A stretch of DNA of 64,000 nt from Alentia gelatinosa (GCA_950022655.1 OX465584.1:26323469-26387468); one strand, 5' to 3'; shown: positions 32,542 through 46,184, counted from the stretch's first letter. Notes: generated by a model not told the origin, from the letters alone. Made by a program: numbers and translations.

Positions 32542-33296
32542 CTTCACTTATCATTATACCTGTAAATCGTTAAAAATAAAACCCGCTATTTTCAGAGTGG
32601 GCCCGAACATTTTTCATATGTCATACCCAGCTGGGAGCAGTATATCATAGAAATTTGTGCATAGGTATACTATAAAGTAACAGTCGAAAGATATTTACAC
32701 CATATGAATAGAACAATCATTTTTATTTTATTTTTCAGGGCAGAACGTTTGGCACATAAATAGATAAAAAAAACAATATATATTGCTGAAAAATAGAAAG
32801 TAATCTATAGATCCCTTGCCCCCCCCCCCCCCCCCCCCCCGAGAGCTAGGGATGTCTTGTGGAGTATACGGCTTTTCCGTCCCCTTTCATACCTTTGGAG
32901 CAGGTTCGATTAGAAACAGATGAAGTGGTTTTACATAATCAGTGATATTAGCACTATTGTGTAACTCAGGACACAAACTACTTGAAGTGGACTAAATTCC
33001 AGTGGTTTCATTACTCAGAAGTGCATACAACTTGAGCTTTTCTCGTGTCCTCGGAGGACATGCAGTGTGCTTCAACATGGTCCTAACCACGGAGTGAACG
33101 TGCATCCCCTATATCCCCTCCCTCAGAGGACCTAGCATGAATCGCAAAAAATGTCTATCTCTGAGGTATCGCAAAACAAAAAACCTTGTACCTGAGGTAG
33201 ATGCGTGGGAGGGTTGGCGTTTCCTGATGACAGAAGGCGGGGAAGGGCCCGCTGCTACATCTCAGAGTGGAGTAAAGCGGCGTGGAGTTCCTAGTG
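32542..33296. other. intergenic, poly-C tract
   Basis: A run of 22 C at 32819-32840. No gene recognised. Confidence 0.6.
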
Positions 33297-33623
33297 TAAA
33301 AGGGGTGTTCCATTGGGCTAATCTTGACTCAAATAGCATCGTGCATCTGGCAAACATGCTTATAGTGTACAAATCCACATCTGTTCAAAGGCTGACGCCC
33401 CATGACTGCCATGTGGGAAAAATTTGCAGGCCTTCAACAAAAACTATTTTTTTAGGTTTTACGGGCCATCGCCCGTAACACTGCTTTGTGGCCGCCACCA
33501 ATGAGCACGTTACCTCCTCCACAACACTGCTTCCCTATAGCCACCTGAAAAAGAGGCTGCCTTGTGGGTGCCATGAGATGCGCTTTAATAGTCGTGCAGT
33601 CGCCCCAATGGAACACCCTCTTT
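33297..33623. mobile_element. TTCCA(C/T) inverted-repeat element, variant
   Basis: TAAAAGGGGTGTTCCATTGGG on the left mirrors CCCCAATGGAACACCCTCTT on the right, 327 bp. It overlaps an open frame (33137-33478) that has no recognisable homology. Confidence 0.72.
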
Positions 33624-36600
33624 ATATGTGTAGAGAAGTAAGCACACTTTAACGTTAGTATCTATGAAAACATGTAAGGTGTTTCAAACAGTGACCTTCA
33701 TCACCCTCCCTTATCTCCTATGCATATCTTTAGATCTTTATTCATAGCGTAACTGCTGACTGACCAATCAGTAGACAGATAAAGCCCAAGATGGCGCCTC
33801 CCTGATACAATGATAAAAAAGGGATGTAGACGCGCGATGAGCGGATGGCGTCTTCAGCAAATTACCTGTTAAAAGCATGCATTATTATTTCAATTGGGAA
33901 GGGTTCATTAGACATGAATATCCAATGATGTCATCATATCCTTTACGACGCCATCATTGTTCAAAACAAAGACAGGTACCGCGTACTTCCATGGGGAGGG
34001 TTCAGCCATTGTCCACACCGTTATAGTGTTTTGTGTCTGAAGCTCTTCTCACGTTCTTTATCACCAAGGCTCATTCATGACGCATAATACATCTTTTCTG
34101 ATAGAAGAAATATTAGACTTTACGCGTACTTGAGCTCTTGTTATTACATTCCGCAAGCCCAAAGCGGCACTTAGCCATCCCTTGATGGAGGTCTCCATTG
34201 GGCCCTACCGCCAGACATGTGGCGATCCCCATGGTTTGTTCTCACTTGTTAATAGCTGAAATAGTACGTAGGTTACACGCCAAATGGTGGAGCTTTCTCA
34301 CAAGTCGCATTGGAACACTCCATATACCCCTAGCGGATGGTCGCGGAATCAGGGTAGGCTATGTGCCCTGTGCACTTGTGCAAAGAGAGGTTATCTAATG
34401 ACGGCACGCCGCTATGTATAATTTCTGTGGACACAGTATATGTTAAACACAAATACTGATGGTCATTTCAAATCCAATCGACACTCAAAGTAAAATCCCT
34501 GAATTGATTATATGCTCTTTCTGAGTCTGTGTCCAATCTTTAACAAGATAAAGAGAATCAAGGCTAGAATCAATCTTATTATCCTGGTATCCGAAACAGT
34601 TTCGGAAATACCATTATCTTTAGCTGCATAGGTTTGACCGGGAGCGCGAATGCGCTCTAATAAAGAAAAAGAAAATACAGCGTCAAGGACAATTTTCCCA
34701 ATAACCTATAATCAGTGGATGGCAAATCTAGTGATTACGAAGCCCGATAGGGGGCTCGGAGTGCAATAAACAACCAGCTGGTGGCAGGAGATAACTGGGG
34801 TCAGTGAACTCGAGGAGATTTTCATAAATCTTCCATAATTATTGAAGCCATCCCAGGAGAGTTGCTGCCAAGCAGTTAGTTGAGCGTGTGAGTAAGGTGT
34901 ATTCAGATAATCTAGAATTGTATTCAGAAAAGGAATCACACCTTAGGTGTGAAAAGTCGTCTGCATTCAGTTAGTTCTAATTGTTACGATGTGTTCCTTT
35001 TTTAATGTCAACATTTTGATATGAACGGGAGCTAAAGACATGCCAGGTAAAACATTAATATGCCAAGTCATGACAAAGGCACTGGGTTAGTTTGTACCGT
35101 ATGCCTTTCAGATTGCACTTCACCAAGAAATAAGATAGAGTAATGAGAAAAATATAGCTTGACACAGAGAAAGCCAGTATAACCTCTGGATATACATGTT
35201 TAAACCTGTGGAAGGAAATCGCTGTTAAAAAACTGAAGGTTATACGCACACATTTACGTAGTATAGACATTGAATTGTGGTACACTGAATGGATTTCAGC
35301 AGGTTTTTACAATTTACCTGCAAATAGTTCCACTCTCCAATCATCTCTAAATGAAGCAGGATCTAGGTCTGTGATATGAGAGTTGACCTCCATTTTCCAA
35401 CAAATACTCAGTTTGGGATGAGTTTGAACTGGGAAGGCACATTGAGCCATTTAGAACTAAAATTTCTGTCATTTTATTTTGTAACACAGGCAGAAGCAGT
35501 AGAAGTGAAAAGTAGACTTGTATGTTAGAATATAATCTTTCCACTCTATGTATCTTTGTACATCTGCTCCTGTATGTATCTTTTGAGCAGTGTGTTATAT
35601 GTTCTATTTCACACTCGTTACAATACATATAGATCTAAGCTATGATTATACTAGCTGTTATGTAGTATCTATGTCTGTTATTATTCTATATATTTATATC
35701 CGTGTACAGTCTTTGTGCTATGAGTATAGCGTTACGTTTCATCTTACGTTATTATAAGTTATACAATTCTAGTCAATTATATCTGCATTTGTCAAACCAT
35801 GCTTACATGAGCTACTAGTGTATAGCAGTCACTACCTTCAAATGTGTTGAGGAATAGATTTAAATTGTTGAAATCCATTGATGTCTAAAGTAACTTCAAG
35901 GGGTCGTTTCAAAAATACTGTTTTGTTGACTTCAAGAAAAGGTTACAGCTAATGTTCTATGCTTGTTATACAAATATTCAATGGGGGTGCCAGCGTTATG
36001 CCGTTTATATTACCCTGTGTTAAATGGTAGATGTTACTTGTTATCAAATATTCATTACATAACAGTTTTTCATTCAACCATATTGTGTCATACAGTAGTT
36101 TGAATTATAATGAATAATTGAAGTGATGTTTCGTTATCACTACAGAATGTGTGAACAAACATGTTTACCGGAACATGTAGATATACATGTAATTACTTTA
36201 GTAATTAGTCAACTAATGGATTTGATACGTATACCATCTTTATATATTCACTGAAAAGCGAAACAATTGATGACTGCTAGATTGTCGCCGATGTTTCAGA
36301 TCGATTGGTGTTATAATGGAATGGTCATTCTCGAACTATTGCATTAGTCCTCGAGAAATTATGTAAGCTCTCTGGTCAAAACATCCTCAAAATAATATCT
36401 GCATATTTTCATATTCTAAGAATTTACTTGTTTATACCTGTGAGTACTGCAATTATACATCTAAAATTGTTTATTAGCTTGCCTTTGAAGCCTTCATCGG
36501 ACATTTGACCAATGCTAATTCAGGTACGATACGAGCATTATACTTGCGAGCAAATATTCATGTAATCATTTACTACTACATGTAATAGTTTCTGCTAAAA

Positions 36601-37515
36601 AGAGTACAAGTTCAGGTAAGTAAATTGCTATCTATTGACAAGTATTATTCGGCATGGAATTTGAACCAGGCAGCAGTGTGTGGCTTATCAGGTGCAATAC
36701 GAAATGTGTGTTCTGATCAGACCTTCCGTTAAATAGTAATGTAATTAGATACATACAGGCAAACGTATTGAATTAAATCCACGAAAAGCATATAGATACA
36801 TCAACTGACTGAGTTAACTGTGTAACATATCAGAACATGATCACTGCCAACTACATGCGATGTTTGGTAAGTGGAGGTATGGGTTTTGTTATAATAAATG
36901 GAATTTGTTGAAGAGACTCAACAAAGAAGCCAACAGTACGTATACAACAGTCAACAAGTATTCTAGGTCTAAAACATTGTGATAGGTCAGGGAGGTTTGA
37001 GTAAGTTATTGTGGCTTAGCTTCAATCAAATACTGTCTAGACTCGACAGTGTTTCTATTGAAAATCATGGCCTACACATAATACTGTCAAGGCCGTATGA
37101 ATAGTCAAAATTAACACCATTTACAGCATTAACAATTCTTCAATACATATTATTGATTGATTATCAATCTATTTCCTGCTACATACATACATCTCAGAAG
37201 ATCAAGTAGAACCAAGAAGTTATGAGGGAAAGATACAAACAGACGTTAACTCTACTGTTACTGTCGCAGAAGATGGTGACGAGGAATCTTTAGGGCTTCT
37301 CCACCAGTGTAACTGTCTCAATGTGTCTTATATAAGATGATAGTAATCTGAATAAATGAAGTCTAGTCCATATTCTCATTAGAAGCTTTATTGTTGATGT
37401 TATTACAATTGTAGCTAGCTGGGGACTGCGCATACATGGAGTTGCCGTGCTATCTATCTACCTTTTTCATGAATAAGGGTGGCCCCACTGTTGGTTGCTA
37501 AGGTCCAACCCTTCT
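33624..37515. other. 3.9-kb intergenic stretch, no gene seen
   Basis: AT-rich. A small hairpin pair lies near 34585-34660 (TCCGAAACAGTTTCGGA; GAGCGCGAATGCGCTC). Nothing with coding character was found. Confidence 0.5.
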
Positions 37516-38286
37516 GGGGCCTGTTTTTCAGTTGAGATCATGTCCACTTGAGATCCGCTGAGATCGAAAGTGTATTTCAGTTGAGATCATTTGAGGTGAT
37601 CTCAAGTTAAGACTAAGATAAGACCGTTTGGGGTGCTTTGGGTGTTTTTCAGTTAAGATGATCTCAGGGATCTCAAGTGAAAGGATCTCAACTTTGGTCT
37701 CAACTTGAGATCAGTTGATACTTGTCTCAACTTTTTTATCCAGTGCTAAAACTTATCAAAATTAAAAGATATTTAGAGCAAAGTGTATTGATAACCTGGC
37801 AAACGTATATTCCAAATTTCATAGTTTTATTGTGGTTATTATGACCATGAGAGACAATTGATAAGCAACATAAAAACAGAGGCACTGCACCACTCAGCTA
37901 GTTTGTGCTGAACCTACTGTAATGCTCAAAGTCAGTTTCAACTTGAGATCGGTCTCAACTTGAGATCGGTCTCAACGTGACATTGGTTCACAAAAGGTAT
38001 CGCAAGGGACTTGACATAACAGTTTGGGGTGACAATAGGCAATTTAGAGGCTCTGGTTTACTTAAACCACAGGAAGATCACTATAGAACTTGAGATAGCT
38101 CTACACTGAGGGCTAGGGATCTCAAGTTGAGATCCTTGGAGTTGAGATCCCCTAAGATCGGCTGTGTAGACTTGAGACAACGTCTGAAAAACACTTTCCG
38201 CCATTGATCTCAAAGTTGGTCTCAGGATCTTGGATTGATCTTAGCGAATCTCAACTTGAGATCCTCTCGACTGAAAAACACCCCCC
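37516..38286. mobile_element. foldback built from TTGAGATC repeats
   Basis: The left tip is GGGGCCTGTTTTTCAGTTGA, and the right tip, reversed, is GGGGGGTGTTTTTCAGTCGA. Both arms (about 37516-37735 and 37925-38286) are filled with TTGAGATC, GATCTCAA and variants at short irregular intervals. The centre (about 37740-37920) is ordinary AT-rich sequence. No coding capacity. Confidence 0.8.
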
Positions 38287-38612
38287 TGGAGTATTGGTGA
38301 GAAAGGAGCTTGACCACTTAGGCCAAGGGAAAGGATACGATCATTTCTCAATAGAGAAATTGGATAGTAACTCTGTCACAGCAGCATGATGCCTCCAGGC
38401 ATCTTTTCCAGCTATGAATATTTAGATTATTGAAGTAATTGTTGAAATTTCATATAACATCGACAATTTATAAATGGCATATAAATGTTGTATTAAATTT
38501 GATAAAATACTAATATTCACCATGATAACAGACTGAAATCATGTGATATTGCCATAAGGTGCCTTGGGTAGGAGCCTATTACCTCGGCTCGACTAAACCC
38601 CAGGTAGTTCCC

Positions 38613-39186
38613 AAAATGGGTATTCCACCAAAGAGGCGCTAGCCCCGGCCAATGGCATTGTGGTTGTCAGTGACAATTGCCAGCCTAAATTGGGCGTTGG
38701 CGGCAATGATCTGCTAAGTGGAACAGCTCATAATATGAAATAATGTCTTGACAGCCGGCCCCCCGACTGCCTGTCCATCGCCATGTCTCCAAAACCCCAT
38801 CACCAGCCAGTGTCTGCTGGCCTGTTCATGATCGCCAACCGCCAGCCAGGGCCAATAACCCATTTTGATGCTATTCTATCAAGATTCACCAAGAATGTCG
38901 GCCAGCAGTTACGAAAGCAAAATTGTAAAATGCCACCCGCAAAAAAAAAAAAAGAGATCAAAAGTTCAAACGGGTGCTAACCGCCGGGCTTCGTGGAACC
39001 ACTCGCCGGGCACCTTCCGGGTGGTATGTGTGCGCCTTGTGGCCCTCTGTGCAGCTAGAATTAGGGGAATCGGTGAAAGAGATCAGACATTTTGTAAAGT
39101 TAGGGGCGGCTGGCCCCGGCAAGCAGCGTTCGCTGGAGGGCAAAAACCCTCCTGCAGAGCACCTGTTTGGTGGAATATCCGTTTTA
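38613..39186. mobile_element. TTCCACC/GGTGGAA element with both ends
   Basis: AAAATGGGTATTCCACCAAA on the left mirrors TTTGGTGGAATATCCGTTTTA on the right, 574 bp. Solo copies of these ends are at 6288-6362 and 8041-8092. Bases 39020-39075 match 3835-3880 in reverse orientation. Confidence 0.75.
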
Positions 39187-40733
39187 GATAACACTATTTC
39201 TAAGACAGGCATGATAGCCTTGAAACGATCAAGACACATGATGTTTATGCATTACCATGGTGACTTAGTATTTTGTGTATGTATTTTGTGTATATATAAA
39301 ATGGCTGAAGGCATCATGCTGCGGTAGCTCCGATGATGTCCGGAAGCATTGTGCTTTGGTAAAAAGGTTAATATCTAATCTAACTCAATTTCAAAATGTT
39401 TGATTTAATTCGAAAATTAACAGAAATACATGACAATGTTCAGTAATTGATTTGAAGAGGCATGCTGTTGCCATCCCTACATGATATGCCTGCCCCTGTT
39501 ATAGCCACATGCACACTCTTTTAAAATTGTGTTTTCAGAAATACACGGAAACACAGTGAAAGGACATTGCTTACAATGTTCTATGTAGAATATCGTGAGG
39601 AGCAGCTTATTCGGAGACTGAGAAATAACAATTCATGGGTATAGGTTTATAAAACGGCCCCAGGCTTGATATATAATAGTTTTCTCAGGTGTATGAGTAT
39701 AATCATCTCGATTTCAACGTTTATGATGGAGTGAGAGCACTTCCATATGAAAATACCAAAGTCTGTATTTATACATTTCTTTGTGCACGAACACCAGAGG
39801 CCACTGCTGCACGAAAATAATGAAAAAGTAGTACCATTCAAAACCAGACTTGTTCCTATTTGAGTAAAGTGATTTATTGATGATAAAGGATGATGTACAA
39901 GCAACTTCATGAGACGGCTGATTGGGCAGTCGTTTAAAAACCTGATGATTCGATAAATTAATTTAATTTGTTTTCATCATGAGTATTATATTCGTCACTC
40001 AGTCTGGTACTAATCTGCTCTATAGCTAAGTAATAACACGTAAGCTTTTTGGAATATTCAACACTGGTTGCGGTAGATGCATATATAATTGGATGACTTA
40101 AACATTCAGTCCTGTCGCGGATATAGGTCTGTGGTTCTGTATAGTGGAAATATGAATTTCCGTAATCTTAAAGTATAGTTTAGATTTGTGGACAGACCGA
40201 GCAGGGTTTGCTATTCACACACATTGCTTTTACATCCAGTTTGTCCTGATAACCACGGTTAGAGAGTTCTTAACAAGAGGTAAATTGGTTAACATTTGAT
40301 GTGTTCTTGGGGATGTGTATACAAGTGAACCTTTTCAAACTCGAAAACCATTTAAATGAAAGACCTAAATTTACTATGCATGAAGGTTTTTATGTTAACA
40401 AGGTAAATGTTCATGTAATATTATTAAGATACTCTGCTGTGATGGCTTCAAATGGTAACACTTTTATTATATACTGATGTAATATAATGTGCGACAGTTG
40501 TCAACAAGTCTATATTTTAGACTGCCTTCCTATCCGGGTGAAATAAACATGTGAGCCTTCCAAATGTGTCAGAGGGTCAACTGTTGGTTAAGTTATAAAT
40601 CTTAATGTTTGAATTGTAATAAAGATGCTCATTGTTCAAAAGAAAACAAGTGTTCCTTGTTAGGCTTTTAAAAGCGTTATTTCATTTAATGACTGACTAT
40701 GGGGTTTTTTGGGGGTTTTTTTTTGTGGGGGCA
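39187..40733. other. intergenic, no gene seen
   Basis: AT-rich, with no recognised elements. Confidence 0.5.
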
Positions 40734-40748
40734 GGGGGGGGGGGGGGG
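40734..40748. repeat. poly-G tract
   Basis: A run of 15 G after a G/T-rich stretch. Confidence 0.95.
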
Positions 40749-40875
40749 TGGTGGTCCCACTCCACTGAAATCTGTCTGAGGCATTAATATCCTGGGCCCT
40801 GTTTTTTAGTCACAACATTTGTGAGTGTCGCAAGCCTGAGATTGCAGGGCCGATCTACGACATATTTGTAAGATT

Positions 40876-42130
40876 TTACAAATAGAACTCAGATAACCAA
40901 AGTTAACGGTAGCTTATCTAGTGATGAAGTGGTAACAACTGGAGTCCCACAAGGGCCGGTGCTAGGACCACTACTATTTGTTATTTTCATCAATGACATA
41001 CTGAACAACTTGTCTTTTATGAAAGGTATTATGTATGCTGATGATCTGGTGTTGACAGGGTTTGGTGATACTCAGGATAAAGTTCTATTACGTATACATG
41101 ATGATTTGGAAACTCTGTGTGAATGGACAAAATCTAATAAGATATATATTAACTTTAAGAAAACTAAGATTACGTGGTTTGGTAACAAACGGACCATAGA
41201 TAGGAATTTATCAATTCAATTTGGAAATAACCTTATCTCTACAGTGGGTAACTTCAGGTATCTGGGGGTTATTGTAGATTATAAGTTGAATTTTATAAAT
41301 ATGTTGAGAAAATAACATCTGATTTCTATGTGAAATTATTCAAATTAAGGAAAATTCGTTATCTGTTAGATGAAGAAAATTGCATTAGACTAGTCAAGCA
41401 TATGATACTACCCATAGTTGAGTATGCCTGTTTCATTCATGTTTGTACTTCGAAACGTAATAGGGATAAATTGCAGGTACTTGTTAACAAGGCATTACGG
41501 GTATCATGTAGGATAAAACGCCCAGATGAGATAAGCTCACAGGATCTGCATACTAGATGTAAGGTTAGGACTATACAATTACGTCGTAGTGTACAGCTGT
41601 TACAGGTTATTTGGTGGTGGGTGCAAAATATGAATAACATTCTTGGGGATTAAAGATGTGTGCTCAGAAATAATGATAAGATAAAACTGAAAATTAAGAG
41701 AGCTAATACCCAGAAATACCTTGATTCACCTCTATATAAGGGAAAGCAACTGTGGGACGAACTACCTATATATAGCATTATACAACACCAACAGTGTAAG
41801 GATCTATTCAAAAATCTAGTGAAGGAATGAATAATTGGTATTGAGTAGTGAAGATCAATAGATCTTATATGGTATAGTGTACATAGAATATGATGGATCA
41901 ATAGATCCAGATGAATGTTAACTATGTGATTTCTTAAGAATGTGAGATTGAATGAGAGTGGAAGAATATGATCGGTATGGTATCACTTTTTTTTCTTGTT
42001 AGAACTCTTGTGCCTGTCTAGTCCTGTTTGTCCTGTATCTTTCTGGTTTGTTCGGCTAATAATGGAAGAACGCTGTACTATGGGCGAATTCTTTGTCGTG
42101 ATGTTTGTCGATGAATAAAAGAATAAGAAG
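40876..42130 (+). mobile_element. LINE, 5'-truncated RT (same type as 4370-5935)
   Basis: It begins mid-RT with RTQITKVNGSLS, then TTGVPQGPVLGPLLFVIFIN, catalytic IMYADDLVL, KIYINFKKTKITWFG and NFRYLGVIVD. A break near 41315 shifts frame. The following piece (41330-41653) has LVKHMILPIVEYACF, and a C-terminal piece ends near 41830 (SPLYKGKQLWDELP). The 3' region ends with ATGAATAAAAGAATAAG near 42130. Inactive. Confidence 0.85.
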
Positions 42131-43621
42131 ATTTAAAAAGTTTTGCATAGGAACACAGAACTGTATGCTGTAATAATAACACATACCGGTGTATCTATTT
42201 TTATTACCTAATAGGTTTGCCATACCTTCCACATGCCTTTAGTTTCGCATCCTTACGCTTAATGTATTGGTTTCGTTTGTGCCTGGCTCCACCATCATGT
42301 AAAGACATTACTCTGCACATATGTGAGTATCAAACTCTAATCGACTGTAATCAGACAGCAACAGACTGTGGAATCACTGTTATTGGTATTATATATAATG
42401 TAGGCCTATCATTATATGATATAGTACAATTTTAGTACCAATTTATAGCAGCCAGAGACGAGGGCAATGATAAATCTGTACCCTTTTGAATAAGGAGCGA
42501 GCTCTGGGTGAGTTATAGTATGAGCATGTGAGCAAACTCACAATAGGCGCGACATCTTGTCATCTACAGTGTATAAGACCTATCGCTCCCAGGCCCTCTC
42601 ATCTCTCAGCTTATCACTCGCTCTGCTTGGATAGTGTATGTAGTATCCTTGTATACTATTGCATCTAATGTCTAATGTTTGGTCTCTATATGTGTGTTAC
42701 TGTTAACATGACACACTTACTGTAAGCTGCTGCCATTTGTGAGCAACTCTAACAACTACTCATGTATGACCTCTATGTGGTATTTCTAGGAACAGGGGAT
42801 TGTGACATACTTCTCTCTCTCTCTGTCCATAGCCTTGGTACCATGAAGACATAGGAATAAATGCTGCCATAATAATCCACCATCATCCTGCCTTAGTTCC
42901 CATATTTCACATAATCATACACTACAGTGTAGCTCCTCGCGATACGGGTCAAAGGTCACTCAATGAATATCTGTGCATCTCAGTTCATAATGACGCGAAG
43001 ATTGAACGTACAGACTCCAGAAGACCATCTATAAGATTATATTTTGAATATCCAAAGGGAACTTTTTTAACAGCAGTAAAACTACCATAACAACAACTTT
43101 CAGTGCCATCTCGGCAAGGCACCTACGCAGTGTTAAGCCTATGGTGAATTCAAAGGTTCATTTCTGATAGTTTTTAATATATGGGAATGTATTCAGTAAC
43201 TCTGAAGCCTTTCCCTTGACAAAAGCAGAGATCCCGAACTCTACTTCCGCAAAAGATCTGCTGAAAGAGTGCCACATTGGCAGATTGAGACTGTAGAGCC
43301 TAGACTGGCCTGTCCCTGTATCCTTTTCTTTTTATTTCATTAATTTTATCTGGACTTGTACTAGGCCTGCAGGCCTATCTTCCTTACAGCCAGTACAACA
43401 GTATTGCTTTTAAACATTCAGAATAAAGCACTAAAGGTAGTAAATCACTAGTATAGAAGAATAGAAGAAAGAAAAGACTTGTGCAAGTCTATGTTGAGCC
43501 AAGATAGGTGGCATGACTGTCAGTTCAAGGTCTTTCTTACAGTATTACTTAAGATGTAGTTACCAGTCCCTTATTTCATTTGGGCAGAGAACCAGTCTGA
43601 GTAAGACTGGGCTGGGAGACA
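42131..43621. other. intergenic, no gene seen
   Basis: No exon recognised. A GATCTGCTGAAAGAGTG near 43255 resembles a right end of the CACTCTCC family, but its partner was not found. Confidence 0.45.
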
Positions 43622-43731
43622 TGTTGGATGTAAGCCTTTATTGTATGACATGAGGTGGGAACACATGACAGTATAACTTCTTAAGTTGCCTAGAGGTGGC
43701 TATAGTGTGCCAGTAGGTGGCCAATACTACA
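43622..43731 (-). repeat. 3' LTR of the gypsy-like element
   Basis: Read on the minus strand it starts TGTAGTATTGGCC directly after the polypurine tract AGGGGAGA and ends CTTACATCCAACA. It thus has TG..CA ends, is 110 bp long, and contains an AATAAA signal. Confidence 0.65.
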
Positions 43732-45715
43732 TCTCCCCTATAAGTTATATAAACTTGTATTTTATCATACGAAGAATGATTGTTTGAAACTTTAAGATAT
43801 CTTTAAGGATATGTAAATTTATGTCCTCTTTTTCTGTCTTTTGTAATGTCTCTCTTCTGAGATATTTTTTTATTAAACTAGCTTTTAGTTCTAATGTTAA
43901 TGTTCATTCTTTTCTGGATATGTTAACCCTATTGACCTTGAAGGTGCATAGAGATCTTCATCAGCAGACAAACCTCTGACCTCTGGGACTATTTTGCCCA
44001 GCACTCACAGGTCTAGCCTTTTAGAAGGCTTTATGGATCTGGCTGTTGCTGTTGTCATTTCTGCATGCGTAGGGCTCTTTACAGGAGGTGGTTCACTGAC
44101 TGAAGGTAATGTCAGTGCTCTTGGCAGAGATGCTTGAGTGTTTTCTGTATCTCCCTGTCTTCCCCCTGTGTGGACCAGTGCTTGCCTGTTTCTCCTGATT
44201 GTTGTGCCAAAGTCAGTCTTGATGTCATATGACCATGGGTTAGCATGGCGGTTGATGACTGACCCTTAGCAATTCTGGTCCTTTATCCATACAGTGTCAC
44301 CTCTTTTTAGTACATTAAGTGCTACTGTTCTATGGTGCTTGTTGTAGGTGTTTGCTACCTTCTTCCTTTGGTTACTTTCCTTCTTTCTTGCCTGGTCTAA
44401 CTGTGTTCCTTGTACAGTTTTCTTCAGCTTTGCATGTATGTTAGGAGACTTCTCAGTTGTCTTCCCATAAGCAGCTGACATGATGATAGACCGTTTCAGA
44501 GTGCTGTTGAGCGATAAGCCACGATGCCAAGATGTGGGTCTTCATTCTTTTGCAGGATATTTTTTGTGGTTTGCACAGCTCTCTCAGCTTCACTGTTTGC
44601 TTGCGGATACTTTGGAGAACCATAGGTTTCAACAAATGTCTGGAAAGCATCAGATGAGTATTGTGGTCCATTGTCAGAAACTACAACATCTAGAATGCCA
44701 TGGAGAGCAAAGATGCTCATGAGTGCTTGCACAGTTACTTGGGATGTTATGGTGGTAAGATGATTTCCAGTTGGTTTCACTTCTCCAACAAATGGAACAT
44801 CAACGTAGTCTATATTGTCATCAGCTGCAACTTCGTTGATCTTTTTCGGTTTTGCATGACAGACTGTAGAGAAGTGCCCCTTCTTGTTGCAATTGTGACA
44901 CACCCCATCTTTTGCCCTACACTGCTGTCATGGGTGAGCTAGTGTATTTCCACACCATTTACAGTAGTCTCCTTGCATGTTCTTGGACAGCTTCTTCTGT
45001 ACAGATGGTTTCTTGCCCTTGGTCTTATTGCCTTGGATGTGATCAACTTATCCTGCTTATTCTTATAAGTCCAGTCTGCTCCATATGCTGTCTGTGAGTT
45101 TTAGACAGCTCACTTGCCCTCAGATATTCCACGGACCTGTTTAAGTCTGGGACAGGTTGTTCATGAAGCAGTCTATCTCTGCAGGGGATATCTCTCATTC
45201 TGGTGATAAGGCTTTACGTATCAGGCTGTCTTTGAGGTTTTCAAACTTACATGTTGCTGCAAGCTGTCTTAGACGTATAACATCTTCATCTACCAACTCA
45301 TCCTTCTGATCAGCGGTGTTGAACTTGAACCTTTTAAAGAGTACATGTCATTGCAGTATAAATTGTGCTTGGTGCTCAGTGATGATACTCTCTGGATCCT
45401 TTTTGTCATCATTTGAGAGAGTGGGTATTCCCATCACTGAGCAGAGAATGGCTGCAACTTGGATTTTTCCTGCAGCTGTAGTTAACTTGTCATTCAGTCC
45501 AGTTGCTATGCAGTAATAGGTCCATCAACTTTCAAAGTCATGCCAGTTCTCTGCCACATCTCCCTTCAAGGCCATGGGTGAAGGTGGAGGAATCTGATAT
45601 GTTGCCATCTTCTCTGTTTTGTGGATTTCTATTGTTTATTAGTACTGCTGAAAGTTTGCTATCTTGTGGAGGTGTTGTTATCCTATGTCATTTCAGAGCG
45701 CTCCCCCAACCCAAA
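43622..45715 (-). mobile_element. gypsy-like LTR retrotransposon, internally deleted
   Basis: Minus strand. Gag starts near 45606 (MATYQIPPPSPMALKGDVAE) and runs, with several stops, to a zinc knuckle CHNCNKKGHFSTVC (about 44880-44903). Integrase core sequence follows almost at once, including VVVSDNGPQYSSDAF and ANSEAERAVQTTKN (44500-44760). A C-terminal part follows, reading NVLKRGDTVWIKD. Protease, reverse transcriptase and RNase H are absent, so a large internal deletion joins gag to integrase. Downstream are a polypurine tract (AGGGGAGA) and one LTR (43622-43731). The 5' LTR is missing. Non-functional. Confidence 0.82.
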
Positions 45716-45718
45716 GCC

Positions 45719-46184
45719 TGTTCCCTGGGTGTTCACTAAAGACAGGGGAGACCAGCGAACATTTCAGATTCAAAACAAGGTAACTCTCAAAAGTTATACA
45801 AGTCAGACAACTCACATATCATGAGTATGGAAATATGGGAATTGTTAAAGGAGCTTCACAGACACCCCGGTTGTTTCTTTTTTATACTTAAACCATTTTA
45901 TGATGGGAATCCACTGTTGATTAGACTGCCCCTTCAGAGGAGCATATGGGCATTGTTGACAAAACAAAGCCCTGCAACATATGAGGTGCTTTCCACTGAG
46001 GAAAGTAATCCCAGAGACTGTGTCTGGTTTGAAGTAAATAATAATAGAAATAAGAGTATTTTATTTACCATATAAATATGTTCATCTCTATTTACAAGTA
46101 GAACACAAAATACTCCCAAAAGCCTTTAGGATATTTCAAAAACTGGTGGAGGAAGTCGAGCGCCGGATTTCTGCTAGGAGAGTG
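45719..46184. mobile_element. CACTCTCC-family element, left-truncated copy
   Basis: Collinear with 18325-18823 (for example ACATTTCAGATTCAAAACA, CATATAAATATGTTCATCTC). The right end is CTGCTAGGAGAGTG. The left third is missing where it abuts the gypsy-like remnant. Confidence 0.78.

Noticed and set aside
33137..33478. 113-codon open frame on the plus strand
   Set aside because: It overlaps the left end of an inverted-repeat element and has no recognisable domain.
34585..34660. Stem-loop GAGCGCGAATGCGCTC near AATAAA, considered as a histone 3' stem-loop
   Set aside because: The stem and loop sequences do not fit the histone consensus and no histone gene is upstream.
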